Part shown: one piece after another, positions 1-7,614 of the stretch
How positions within the stretch are numbered: the first letter of the stretch is position 1
Layout: each line of letters starts with the position of its first letter
DNA from: a virus
Direction: 5' to 3' (one strand)
Length of the DNA stretch: 33,476 nt
Virus record (IMG/VR): IMGVR_UViG_3300032309_000791
Span: 1-33,476 of that record
Notes under the pieces: model-generated
Seen by the model: the letters and a program-made list of their open reading frames with translations, nothing else
Database searches by the model: none
What the model was told of the DNA's origin: nothing
Translations under genes and position numbers: made by a program

Positions 1-125
1 CGTGCATCCCTTGCCGTATCAGTCATGTTTATTGGAGCAGATGTATTATGCGCTTGGTCAACTTGGCGGCGAGCCTTACGACCACCGTACTTAAGTGTTT
101 CAGCAGTTCTTGGGCGATTACGCAT
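1..125 (-). CDS. Hypothetical protein, partial (runs off the left edge)
   Basis: An ATG at 125-123 shares one base with the TAA stop of the upstream gene (TAATG arrangement), and the frame stays open to the window edge. Forty-one codons are visible, starting MRNRPRTAETLKYGG and rich in Arg and Lys. The one-base overlap is the same coupling used elsewhere in this genome, which is the main reason to accept it as a gene. I do not recognise the family. The C-terminal part is missing from the window. Confidence 0.6.
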   Translation of the reverse strand, partial: MRNRPRTAETLKYGGRKARRQVDQAHNTSAPINMTDTARDA

Positions 126-673
126 TACTTACCCATTCGCTTGCGGTTTTGACCTTGGCGATATGCCTGCTCACCTTTAGCGCCACCTGCAAGGTATGCA
201 GATTCGCTACCAGATGGGTTTTCCGCAAAGGAATCACCGTCTTTAAGACCAAGCATTTTGTTATTTCCCATGCGCTTTGTTTCTGCTGCTTTAGCAACTT
301 CAAAAGATTGTCCTGCGGCTTTTGACTCAGCCATTACTTTAGGACTGTTTACATTCTTCAAAGCCTTTGCAGACTTTTTCTTGTCCTTAAGAATTGCCTT
401 ACCTTCTGGGGATGAAGGCTCATGGTACGTGGTGTATTCAGCACCAATCTTTACACGCTTGCGATCTGCATCAGATTGAAGAATACTTGGGCCACCATTA
501 CCTGTAGAAGCAGCATCACGGTCTGCTCGGCGCTGAGTCATTGCCCCAGTGGTATTCTGACTATCGTCACGCACCGTGTGAGTATCTGGCTTTGCACCCA
601 CTCGTGGGCGGTGTGCGCCACTGTTTGCGTACGGGGTGATCCCGTTTACCTTGTCACGATTAAACCAGCCCAT
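125..673 (-). CDS. Hypothetical basic, low-complexity protein (182 aa)
   Basis: The frame is open from an ATG with a GAGG Shine-Dalgarno 6-7 nt upstream and starts just 3 nt after the SpoVS-like gene. The product is rich in Lys, Arg, Ser, Gly and Ala, with few bulky hydrophobic residues, no membrane segment and no recognisable motif, so it is probably largely disordered. It could be a nucleic-acid-associated or virion-internal protein, but nothing in the sequence proves either. It follows recombination genes and precedes another unknown gene. I do not recognise a family. Confidence 0.8.
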   Translation of the reverse strand: MGWFNRDKVNGITPYANSGAHRPRVGAKPDTHTVRDDSQNTTGAMTQRRADRDAASTGNGGPSILQSDADRKRVKIGAEYTTYHEPSSPEGKAILKDKKKSAKALKNVNSPKVMAESKAAGQSFEVAKAAETKRMGNNKMLGLKDGDSFAENPSGSESAYLAGGAKGEQAYRQGQNRKRMGK

Positions 674-676
674 GTT

Positions 677-967
677 CTACCTCACTACGGGTTTGAAGGA
701 TATAGCGGAGATATTCTCTCCATTCTCTCCAATAATATCATCAAAGCCAACAACAAAAGATAGGTCAATACCACGTGGGGCAACAAAGCCTCGTGCGATA
801 GCACAGGCTTTAGCGGCTTGGTTTACAGCGCTTGCGCCAATAGCCCGAATCTTGGGCAAATGACCAGCCACAATAGAACGGGCAAGGATAGAACCCACAC
901 TCTGGGGGTTACTTGATCCTGATACTTTCAGGACATCTTCAACTTTTGTATTCAATTCTTGGGACAT
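677..967 (-). CDS. SpoVS-like nucleic-acid-binding protein (96 aa)
   Basis: The body of this protein matches the stage V sporulation protein S family almost end to end. It has VLKVSGSSNPQSVGSILA near residue 12, then IRAIGASAVNQAAKACAIAR and GFVAPRGIDL in mid-protein, and an ISFKPVVR C-terminus. SpoVS proteins are small (about 86-90 aa) with an Alba-like fold; in Bacillus they affect septation and spore coat assembly. Here it carries about ten extra N-terminal residues. The start is clear: AGGAG lies 5 nt before the ATG. It sits at the end of the recombination gene run, so a role binding phage or host nucleic acid is an inference. A hairpin spans its ribosome binding site (separate entry). 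Confidence 0.9.
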   Translation of the reverse strand: MSQELNTKVEDVLKVSGSSNPQSVGSILARSIVAGHLPKIRAIGASAVNQAAKACAIARGFVAPRGIDLSFVVGFDDIIGENGENISAISFKPVVR

Positions 968-1000
968 ATTGACTCCTAGTTAGGTAAACAGTTGTCCCAA
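959..1000 (-). promoter_or_regulatory. Inverted repeat framing the SpoVS-like gene start
   Basis: On the minus strand TTGGGACA (1000-993) is followed 26 nt later by its exact complement TGTCCCAA (966-959). The loop holds the AGGAG ribosome binding site. The second arm includes the TG of the start codon and the first codons of the gene. In RNA an 8-bp stem of this kind would place the start codon in the stem and the ribosome binding site in the loop. The repeat could equally be a protein operator. Function is inferred. Confidence 0.4.
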
Positions 1001-1009
1001 TAATATCAT

Positions 1010-1381
1010 TTATGCGTAACCAGCATCCTTGAGCAATTTAAGCATGTCTTCTAACGGCATAATTGCATAGGATTCACCAACAGCAGCAGCACCTTTTCCT
1101 GGTCGTTTAACCACCAATAAAGGTACTCCACAAGTCAATCTAGATGCCTGCTCCACAGTGGCATTGAGCCATTCACTTAGTTTGAATGACTTCTGATTCT
1201 TGCACTGAATGGCAAGTTCTTTGGCAGGTATCTCACGAGCCTGAACCACACCGTGGATGTCACCAGCATCATTCTCCCCAGCAAGGGCTGTGCGGCGAGC
1301 ATTACAGAAATCTTGCTCTTTGAGGTAGTTAACAATAAGGGTTTCAAACGATGTCCCTTTTGCTTTGTGTTTATTTCCCAT
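1010..1381 (-). CDS. PD-(D/E)XK nuclease, Holliday junction resolvase-like (123 aa)
   Basis: The small size and motif order match archaeal Hjc-type and phage junction resolvases. There is a basic N-terminus, E13 in the first helix (GTSFETLI), then GDIHG with D41, and a third motif IQCKN with K61. The catalytic acidic position before C60 is Gln59 rather than Glu, which some PD-(D/E)XK families tolerate. Such enzymes cut branched DNA made during recombination and replication. It lies in a run with two other nucleases and the recombinase. The start has GGAG about 10 nt upstream. The fold is likely; the exact substrate is inferred. Confidence 0.7.
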   Translation of the reverse strand: MGNKHKAKGTSFETLIVNYLKEQDFCNARRTALAGENDAGDIHGVVQAREIPAKELAIQCKNQKSFKLSEWLNATVEQASRLTCGVPLLVVKRPGKGAAAVGESYAIMPLEDMLKLLKDAGYA

Positions 1382-1422
1382 CTGGGTCTATCTCCGAATT
1401 TTGGTGTGTGGGTACAAACTTT

Positions 1423-1893
1423 TTATGGCGTAAATCTGTGTTGGCGAAGTTCCTTGCCTGACATACCAATGCGGCGTGACAGTTCACGGGAAACTACTTG
1501 AGCACCACGTTCGCAGCGATCAAACACAGTGTCTACCAACTTACGGTACGCACGTTTCTGTGTGTGTACTTCAATCTGATCTTGGATCTTTGGGTCAACA
1601 TCTCGCTTGGCTTTAGCCACGGTAACCAAATCACCCTTAGCCTTGTCACCCCACTGCTCAATCAATACAGATGACTGTAGGTACTCAAGGATGTTGCGCT
1701 CACGTTCTTCTGAAATCTCAGCCTGAACTAGTTGAGCCTTGGCATAGACCAACCATGCCATAAAGTCGGTGTACAACTCCATAAGATCGGAGTCTCCGAT
1801 GTCTCCGATGTTACGAGGAAGTTCGGGAAGTAGTCCCTTTGGCTTTTCTGGTAACGGGAAGTTTTGTTTGAACAGTTCCATCTCTGGATTCAT
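1423..1893 (-). CDS. Hypothetical protein, helical (156 aa)
   Basis: The first 83 nt overlap the 3' end of the Cas4-like gene in another frame. The ATG at 1893 has GGAG 8 nt upstream, and the early segment GLLPELPRNIGDIGDSDLM reads like ordinary protein, so the long overlap looks real. The middle is acidic and helical with coiled-coil character. The C-terminal half is basic and ends near an RRIGMSGKELRQHRF segment that could be DNA-binding. I do not recognise the family. Its place among recombination genes suggests an accessory role, which is inference only. Confidence 0.8.
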   Translation of the reverse strand: MNPEMELFKQNFPLPEKPKGLLPELPRNIGDIGDSDLMELYTDFMAWLVYAKAQLVQAEISEERERNILEYLQSSVLIEQWGDKAKGDLVTVAKAKRDVDPKIQDQIEVHTQKRAYRKLVDTVFDRCERGAQVVSRELSRRIGMSGKELRQHRFTP

Positions 1894-2761
1894 CGTCTAG
1901 TCTCCAACATGTGTTTTTATAAGGACAGTATTTACAACCATTGCATGTAGGTTCTTCTGCCCACATTGGTCGCATTGGTGGAATATCTCCGTTTAATGCT
2001 GACATAAGTCGCTTGCAGTTGTCAAGCATTGGTTGCACTAATTCTGGAGTAAACCCAACTACAAACTCTTTGACTTCTTGTGTTGGTTTCCATTCGTATA
2101 GAAATGTCATTTGGTGGATACCAGTGCAATACATATACAACAAACCTTGACGTATATGGCTTGCAAAAGGTTGACGAATCTTTTTCCACAAACCATCAAG
2201 TGTTATTTCACTCTTTTGATATGCGTAATACAAATCGGGGGCTTCAAAACGAACTGAACCAAGGCCAACTGATTTAATCTCAATCAAAGTACGGCCTTGC
2301 TTATCGTTAACAATACCGTCAGCATGACCAAGAATGTGGTGTTCTTCGTTACTAATTGGAACTTCACGGTAAATAGGTTTTGGAGTTCCGCATGACGGAC
2401 ACTTCTCTGGACTCACCGCTTCCCATTTGTGGTTACAAATATCGTTCTTACATTGCCACAAACCTTCAAGAACACCAGCGTTGTTCAACCAGTCCTGCCA
2501 TTTAGCGTGAATATAGTGACCCTCAGCAAACACATTCAAGCGCTGAAACGAAAAGTTGTCTGGGTCTTTAGGGTGCTTCTTAATGGTGTACCAATTAGAA
2601 CGTGGACACCAATCACGCTTTGCTAAATCGCTTGGGTGAATGTGATCTGTATCCCGTGTGGACTCCTTGACATTACGATCTTTTAGGATCTGCATAGCCA
2701 CAGTAGGAAGCACACGACCATTCATGGTCAGCAACTTCTTGTAGTCATGCATCTCACTCAT
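1811..2761 (-). CDS. Cas4-like RecB-family exonuclease with Fe-S cluster motif (316 aa)
   Basis: The protein shows the Cas4/AddB-type plan: an early HPSDLAKRDWCPR segment with C52, GHADG with D148, EIKSV (E161, K163), a QGLLYMY motif near residue 205, and a C-terminal cysteine cluster (C273, C276, C279, C285). C52 with three of these would hold a 4Fe-4S cluster. It is probably a single-strand exonuclease that makes ends for the neighbouring recombinase. An extra four-cysteine zinc-ribbon-like insert (C104, C109, C120, C123) precedes the nuclease core. I chose the ATG at 2761 over a TTG three bases earlier because GGAGA is well spaced from it. There is no CRISPR context here. Confidence 0.85.
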   Translation of the reverse strand: MSEMHDYKKLLTMNGRVLPTVAMQILKDRNVKESTRDTDHIHPSDLAKRDWCPRSNWYTIKKHPKDPDNFSFQRLNVFAEGHYIHAKWQDWLNNAGVLEGLWQCKNDICNHKWEAVSPEKCPSCGTPKPIYREVPISNEEHHILGHADGIVNDKQGRTLIEIKSVGLGSVRFEAPDLYYAYQKSEITLDGLWKKIRQPFASHIRQGLLYMYCTGIHQMTFLYEWKPTQEVKEFVVGFTPELVQPMLDNCKRLMSALNGDIPPMRPMWAEEPTCNGCKYCPYKNTCWRLDDESRDGTVQTKLPVTRKAKGTTSRTSS

Positions 2762-3092
2762 CAATCATCTCCAAGAAATCGTCTTCGGGTATAACTACGT
2801 AGCGTCTGCCGCCAATATCAAACTGCAACACAGGAACTCTTTCCTCAATGATCGCTCGCTCACGTAACTCAACAAGGTCAAGAGCCTTAATAGTTATTTG
2901 AGTTAATCCTGTCGTGAGTTTGTTTTCAATGAGGAAGTTTTCCGAACGAACATCATTCTTGCGAAGCCAACCAGCACCAGAGCGAGCATTACGAGATCCC
3001 TTATACGCAGTAGCGGTTCGCTTCTCTTGTTTAACAGACGCTTTATTAATGTTTCTTCGGTCATCTGCTGGGTCCTTTCCTATAATCCTCAC
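2754..3092 (-). CDS. Small PD-(D/E)XK nuclease-like protein (112 aa)
   Basis: After a basic 40-residue N-terminus the core reads GAGWLRKNDVRSENFLIENK. D47 and E56-x-K58 fit the PD-(D/E)XK catalytic signature. The C-terminal half (PVLQFDIGGRRYVVIPEDDF) gives the expected strands and closing helix. Similar short proteins in phages are often labelled resolvase-like or restriction-endonuclease-like. The start codon is GTG, overlapping the recombinase stop as GTGA. Its 3' end overlaps the Cas4-like gene by 8 nt. A nicking or branch-processing role is inferred from the fold and neighbours. Confidence 0.65.
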   Translation of the reverse strand: MRIIGKDPADDRRNINKASVKQEKRTATAYKGSRNARSGAGWLRKNDVRSENFLIENKLTTGLTQITIKALDLVELRERAIIEERVPVLQFDIGGRRYVVIPEDDFLEMIDE

Positions 3093-4111
3093 CGTGCAAC
3101 ACCGTAGTGGGCTTCAACCTTGGCAATCAAATCTTTCTGCATGTCAAGGTCTTCACGGAATGCATCAAGCATCTTGTCTTTACCTTGCCAGCGACCCTCA
3201 CCAAATGAGTAGTACGCACCAGCACGAGTAATGATGTCAATAGCAATACCAATATTCAACATGTCTTTGAGAGTGTCGTAGTCACCTTTCTCAAATCCTT
3301 GTGTGTCTGCAAAATAGAAGTCAATGATCGCACTTTGGTTAGGGCGATAAGTCTTGTTCTTGAGTGTACGAGCCTTGATGGTTTGACCAACAACTTCATC
3401 TTTGTCTTTCAGCCATTCGTCACGCTTTACTTCAACACGGCAGAAGTAAGCAAAGTTCTTTGCCAACCCACCTGGTGTTGTGCGTGGGTCACCCCACATA
3501 ACACCAATCTTTTGTCTCCATTGGTTGATCATCAATCCAGTGCAGTTGCGCTCATCGGTAATAAGTGAACGCTTCTGTGCCTCTGATGACTTGCGGAAGA
3601 ACTTAGATGTAAGACGAGCACCAAGACCTACAGTGAACTCTTCCATCATCTTTTCAGATTCATCGTCTGGAACAAGTGCAGGTAGTGAGTCAATAACAAT
3701 CATGTCAACAGCACGATTAGCCATGACATTGATAACCAAGTTGTACGCCTGCTCCATGATGTTGGTTTCAACAATCCACAGACGTTCTAGGTCAACACCT
3801 ATAGACTCTGCATAATCAGGAACAAACTCTTCGGCAGCAATCCACAAAGCAATAAAGTCTGGGTTGAGTGCTTGGTTAGTTGCAATAGTTTTAAACGCAA
3901 GAGCGGTTTTACCAGATGACTCTTCACCAATGATTTCGCTCCATTGGTTTACGGGCCAACCACCACCAAGCATGAGGTCGTAGGACAAGATACCTGTAGA
4001 GATACGCTCTAACTTGCCACGGGTTTCACTACCCTTAACAATTGTTCCTGCACCATATTGTTTGTTAACCGAATTAATGATTGAAGACAGACTGTCCCAA
4101 TTGTTTTCCAC
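3089..4111 (-). CDS. RecA/UvsX-like recombinase (340 aa)
   Basis: This is a strand-exchange ATPase of the RecA family. It has Walker A GEESSGKT at residues 62-69, an AAEEF segment near 92-96, Walker B MIVIDSL with D141, and a DNA-binding-loop region around QWRQKIG (197-203) followed by RTTPGG. Length matches bacterial RecA and T4 UvsX. Translation starts at GTG (4111) with AGGAG 5 nt upstream. It heads a tight run with three nucleases, so it likely drives phage recombination and recombination-dependent replication or repair. It looks intact. It is closer in feel to phage recombinases than to a host recA. Confidence 0.93.
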   Translation of the reverse strand: MENNWDSLSSIINSVNKQYGAGTIVKGSETRGKLERISTGILSYDLMLGGGWPVNQWSEIIGEESSGKTALAFKTIATNQALNPDFIALWIAAEEFVPDYAESIGVDLERLWIVETNIMEQAYNLVINVMANRAVDMIVIDSLPALVPDDESEKMMEEFTVGLGARLTSKFFRKSSEAQKRSLITDERNCTGLMINQWRQKIGVMWGDPRTTPGGLAKNFAYFCRVEVKRDEWLKDKDEVVGQTIKARTLKNKTYRPNQSAIIDFYFADTQGFEKGDYDTLKDMLNIGIAIDIITRAGAYYSFGEGRWQGKDKMLDAFREDLDMQKDLIAKVEAHYGVAR

Positions 4112-4119
4112 GTATACTC

Positions 4120-4497
4120 CTATACCCAGTTTGATTGTTCACCTTGATCATACAGGGAGTTCCACCCACATTGAAAGCATCTTGGAGCAGGAACTTTTCC
4201 ACCTGCTGATGCATTTGATCTACTAAATACGTTACTACTTCCGCATCGTGGACAAGTTTGATTACCATCAACACGATGTGCTTCTCCACCTTTCCAAGAA
4301 CGAATGGCAGTACCCATGTCAGTTTGACCGTTAGGATCAGCCTGTTGAGCAACCTGTGTTTGATGCTGTAACGGCGACTGCATTACACGTTGTTGCGCTT
4401 GCTGTTGTAGTGCAGGCAAAACTACTCGCTCAGACGGTAACGCCCTACGTTCTTCTTGGGGTGCGTTGTTTAACTTCCTATCCCACCAACTGCTCAT
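4120..4497 (-). CDS. Zinc-ribbon protein of unknown function (125 aa)
   Basis: The N-terminal half is Gln-rich and probably disordered. The C-terminal half carries CPRCGS and, about 23 residues on, CFQCGW, a pair of CxxC knuckles typical of a zinc ribbon. The ATG has AGGA 7 nt upstream. It lies between a small acidic protein and the recombinase. A zinc ribbon here could bind nucleic acid or another protein; the sequence does not say which. I do not recognise a named family. Confidence 0.8.
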   Translation of the reverse strand: MSSWWDRKLNNAPQEERRALPSERVVLPALQQQAQQRVMQSPLQHQTQVAQQADPNGQTDMGTAIRSWKGGEAHRVDGNQTCPRCGSSNVFSRSNASAGGKVPAPRCFQCGWNSLYDQGEQSNWV

Positions 4498-4507
4498 TAT
4501 TGTTTCC

Positions 4508-4858
4508 TTATTCTAACGGAGAGATTATCGCAATCATTTGATTTTCTAATAGTTTTTGAACAAGTGCCATTCCATAAGAAATTAACACATTCTTTGAACT
4601 TTCAACCGCAGCCAAAGGTGGTAATTCCTCGTCATCTAGGCTAGTGGTTAGAACCTCTGTAAACCAATCAACTGACTCAGCAATCTCATCAAAGATTCCA
4701 AAATCATGTAGGAGTTCCCACTGCTCATCAATCTGTTGTTGCTCTAATTCCTGAACATCTTCAGAAGATGGGGTAAAGCCTAACTTTACAGCAACGTCTT
4801 GTCCTGATGGAATGGAAAGCATAAGACAGAAGTTTCTCTTCTCAGTAATAAGATTCAT
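4508..4858 (-). CDS. Hypothetical acidic protein (116 aa)
   Basis: The ATG at 4858 overlaps the DNA polymerase stop as ATGA. A TTG lies 21 nt further upstream in frame, but the ATG has GGAGG and AGGA sequences ahead of it and is the better start. The product begins MNLITEKRNFCLML and is rich in Glu, Asp and Leu after residue 25, suggesting a helical acidic protein. It has no recognisable motif. Its coupling to the polymerase suggests a replication accessory or regulator, but that is only inference. Confidence 0.8.
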   Translation of the reverse strand: MNLITEKRNFCLMLSIPSGQDVAVKLGFTPSSEDVQELEQQQIDEQWELLHDFGIFDEIAESVDWFTEVLTTSLDDEELPPLAAVESSKNVLISYGMALVQKLLENQMIAIISPLE

Positions 4859-6906
4859 TTTCCTTTTGCCTCCGACCAATTAGTTGCTGCATGACACGAC
4901 ACTTTAAGTGTGACCCCCATAATACTCCTATCGTGACCCATCGCAGTAACTAGGGTGGACATTGCAGAGATTTCGTCTTCTTCTGGGGCAATTGCTACAA
5001 GTTCGTCATGCACTTGTACAAGCATCCTTGCCTGTGTCCCTGTAAAAGCCTTGTCCACATCAATCATGGCTTGCTTACAGATATCTGCGGCGCTTCCCTG
5101 AATAATGGCGTTAATGGCTTGGCGTTGTGCTCGTGACTGTGTAAACGAATCTTTTGATAACAACTCTGGAAGCCTACGCCTGCGACCACTAATCGTGGAC
5201 ACATAACCAGAACGAACAGCCTTGGTAATAGCAATCTGCTTCCACCTAGTCAACCCAGCAAAACTCTTGTAGTAGTTATCAAGTATCGACATAGCGTGTT
5301 CTTCTTCAATACCTGTTTGTAGGGCAAGTTTCTTATGACCACCACCGTATGCGGTGAGGAAGTTAACACCTTTACCAATCTGTCGTTCTTCAGACGTTAC
5401 CTCTTCTAAAGGCTTCTTAAACACGGCAGCCGCAGTAGCGGCGTGAATGTCTTCGTTGTGTTTAAAAATATGAAGCAACCGTTCATCTTGACTAAACATT
5501 GCCATGACTCGGAGTTCAATCTGGTCGTAGTCAGCCACCAACATGGTGTACTTATCTGGTGGTACAAACAAACTACGGATGGTGGAGTCTCGTGGGATGT
5601 TCTGCAAGTTTGGATTAGATGAAGACAACCGACCAGTGGCGGCTCGGTGCATGTTAAACGATGGGTGCAACTTGCCGTTGTTTAACTTAGGTATAAGACC
5701 ATCAACATATGTTGATTTCATCTTCCCAAGTTCTGACCATTGCAATAAAAGTGGGATCAAGGGATGCTTGCCTTTAAGTTTCTCAAGAGCATCCGCATCA
5801 ACTGATGGAACTCCCTTAGCGGTCTTCTTAGTTGGCTTAAGACCTAGGCCACCTGCTCGCTTACCTGTAAACAAGTACGTTTGTTTGTCCTTATTAGAGT
5901 CTGGGTTAAACCCTGCGTAGGAGTTGTCTACAATGTCCAGTAGGCACTCACGCATCTTGGCATCCAGTTCTTTCCTCAATAACTTAAGTGAGGCTGAGTT
6001 AACTGTAATCCCTTCTTCTTCCATACACATGAGCACCCGAAGAACTTCAGACTCTTGCTGAATGGCTGGCTGTAAATCTTCAATAAGGTTTAACTTAGAA
6101 CGCAACTTAGAGTAAAGCAACCATGTCCAACGAGCATCTAAGTGAACGTACTTAGCCGCAGAACTAAAGGGAACAGTGTTAATAACAGCACCAAGTTTTC
6201 CTTCCTTGGCGTAAGCATCATGCCCACCAAAGTTCTGGGCAATTAAGTTAGTCAACGAAAACGATTGTGAGTTCTCATTCTCTAGATGTTGAAGAATCAT
6301 CGTGTCCATGTATGGACCTGGTGGTAACTCTCCGTAGTACTTCTTAATAGAGCGAGCGTCAAACTTTACGTTGTGACCAACCTTTACAAGGTCGCTAAAA
6401 AATATTGGGCGCAACGCTTCAAAAACTTCATAGCGAGATAACTGCGCTGGTGGGTCTGAATAGACACCTGGAATCACATATTTGGCTTTAGCCATTGACT
6501 CCTTACCGCTTGCTGTTACCTTGCGATATCCAGATGGTGGGATGGTTGTACCGTCACCACGTTCTTCTGGAATAACTATCTCACCAAGCAAATGACCCAT
6601 AGGTATAGCCCATGAGTGACCGTAGGTAGCAATGCCAATCCACAACACCTCGTTACGTAGAGGGTCTAGTGCTAAATCTTTTAAGTATCGTTGGCGAATT
6701 GCTTCCGTTGATGAGGCAACAATTGAATCCGTAGGGTTCTTGAGCGTTGCAATGTGATCTTTACACTCTTTCAAGAAAAGTGTATTGATATCATCATGGC
6801 GCTCAATAACCCCACGGGACTCAATGTCAAAGGCAAATTCCCCTGCCTTTGTAACTATCTCAACAAGTTTGTGCAACTCTTCAACGGTGTGAACCGTCTG
6901 TTGCAT
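4855..6906 (-). CDS. Family A DNA polymerase with 3'-5' exonuclease (683 aa)
   Basis: This is the replicative or repair polymerase of the phage. The proofreading domain shows FDIES (D27, E29), GHNVKFD (179-183) and YxxxD (253-257). The polymerase domain has TGRLSSSNPNLQNIP (424-438), motif A around D459, motif B R508-x3-K512-x7-Y520-G, and motif C QVHDE (631-635). There is no 5' nuclease domain, as in Klenow-like phage enzymes. The residue matching E. coli Phe762 is Phe516. The gene starts 5 nt after the SSB stop with no clear ribosome site, so it is probably translationally coupled. All catalytic residues are present. Confidence 0.96.
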   Translation of the reverse strand: MQQTVHTVEELHKLVEIVTKAGEFAFDIESRGVIERHDDINTLFLKECKDHIATLKNPTDSIVASSTEAIRQRYLKDLALDPLRNEVLWIGIATYGHSWAIPMGHLLGEIVIPEERGDGTTIPPSGYRKVTASGKESMAKAKYVIPGVYSDPPAQLSRYEVFEALRPIFFSDLVKVGHNVKFDARSIKKYYGELPPGPYMDTMILQHLENENSQSFSLTNLIAQNFGGHDAYAKEGKLGAVINTVPFSSAAKYVHLDARWTWLLYSKLRSKLNLIEDLQPAIQQESEVLRVLMCMEEEGITVNSASLKLLRKELDAKMRECLLDIVDNSYAGFNPDSNKDKQTYLFTGKRAGGLGLKPTKKTAKGVPSVDADALEKLKGKHPLIPLLLQWSELGKMKSTYVDGLIPKLNNGKLHPSFNMHRAATGRLSSSNPNLQNIPRDSTIRSLFVPPDKYTMLVADYDQIELRVMAMFSQDERLLHIFKHNEDIHAATAAAVFKKPLEEVTSEERQIGKGVNFLTAYGGGHKKLALQTGIEEEHAMSILDNYYKSFAGLTRWKQIAITKAVRSGYVSTISGRRRRLPELLSKDSFTQSRAQRQAINAIIQGSAADICKQAMIDVDKAFTGTQARMLVQVHDELVAIAPEEDEISAMSTLVTAMGHDRSIMGVTLKVSCHAATNWSEAKGK

Positions 6907-6911
6907 AAAGA

Positions 6912-7592
6912 TTATTGAGCGTCAAGAATGTCTGTTGCTACTTCCAACAGTTCTGTGCGAGTAGGGATCTTGATGATGCTTGGATCGTAAGCATTGTTGT
7001 TCAACACCTTCATGGTGTCTTCATCAAATGCTTTGAGATTCCATTCCTCAAGGTCACGCTCACGTACCATCTGCAAGATGGTCTGTGTCTGTGCTCCCTT
7101 GCCAGTCTTGGATACTGCCCAATAGTTCTTGGACAAAGGTCCTTGACGTGGGTCAAGGTGGAAGTTCTTTAGTTGGTCAATCAGACGAACGCCAACTTCA
7201 AACGACTTAACAATTGCTTCTTCTTCATTGCTAAGGACTGCAATGTTGAATGCAAACTTCGTGCTTGGGCGATTGCCTGCATCACAAAGTGGGCAACCAT
7301 TTGGATCGTCATGCAAGCAGACAAAAGACTTCTGGCCTTGACGACCATCAATCCAGTGTGTGCGGAACGATGCGTATGGTTCGTCTTCCAAGAACTTGAT
7401 GACTTGTGTGTCTTCAGTTACCTTGAAGCGCTGTGCGTACGGTGAGGATGCTTCCTGAACACGGTCTGCTGCACCCCAACCACGCTTGATTGATCGTGCT
7501 GCTGGTGCTTCAGTTGCGTCTGTTTGCTTTGCTTTTACTGGCGATGCAATTTCTTGCTCGTCATCTTCATATTCGTCATAACGGTTTGACAT
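6912..7592 (-). CDS. Single-stranded DNA-binding protein, gp32-like (226 aa)
   Basis: The protein has an acidic, low-complexity N-terminus, then a basic KRGWGAADR segment and an OB-fold-like core (VIKFLEDEPYASF...). It holds a C92, H94, C100, C103 set around NGCPLCDAG, reminiscent of the zinc site in T4 gp32. It lies directly before the polymerase, where phage SSBs often sit. It would coat single-stranded DNA at the fork and aid recombination. The usual acidic tail of SSBs is at the C-terminus; here the strongest acidic run is N-terminal. AAGG 7 nt ahead of the ATG supports the start. The call rests on motif and context. Confidence 0.65.
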   Translation of the reverse strand: MSNRYDEYEDDEQEIASPVKAKQTDATEAPAARSIKRGWGAADRVQEASSPYAQRFKVTEDTQVIKFLEDEPYASFRTHWIDGRQGQKSFVCLHDDPNGCPLCDAGNRPSTKFAFNIAVLSNEEEAIVKSFEVGVRLIDQLKNFHLDPRQGPLSKNYWAVSKTGKGAQTQTILQMVRERDLEEWNLKAFDEDTMKVLNNNAYDPSIIKIPTRTELLEVATDILDAQ

Positions 7593-7614
7593 GATGTACC
7601 TTGCTTTCGTGTGT

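Noticed and set aside
95-325. Open frames on the plus strand here and at many other places (for example 422-763, 5543-5920, 22671-23225, 25524-26090).
   Set aside because: Each lies opposite a convincing minus-strand gene, has no good ribosome site and shows odd composition (Cys-, Trp- or His-rich). They are antisense shadows.
1811-2761. CRISPR adaptation role for the Cas4-like protein.
   Set aside because: No cas1, cas2 or array is present. Phage Cas4-like nucleases beside recombinases are better seen as recombination enzymes.
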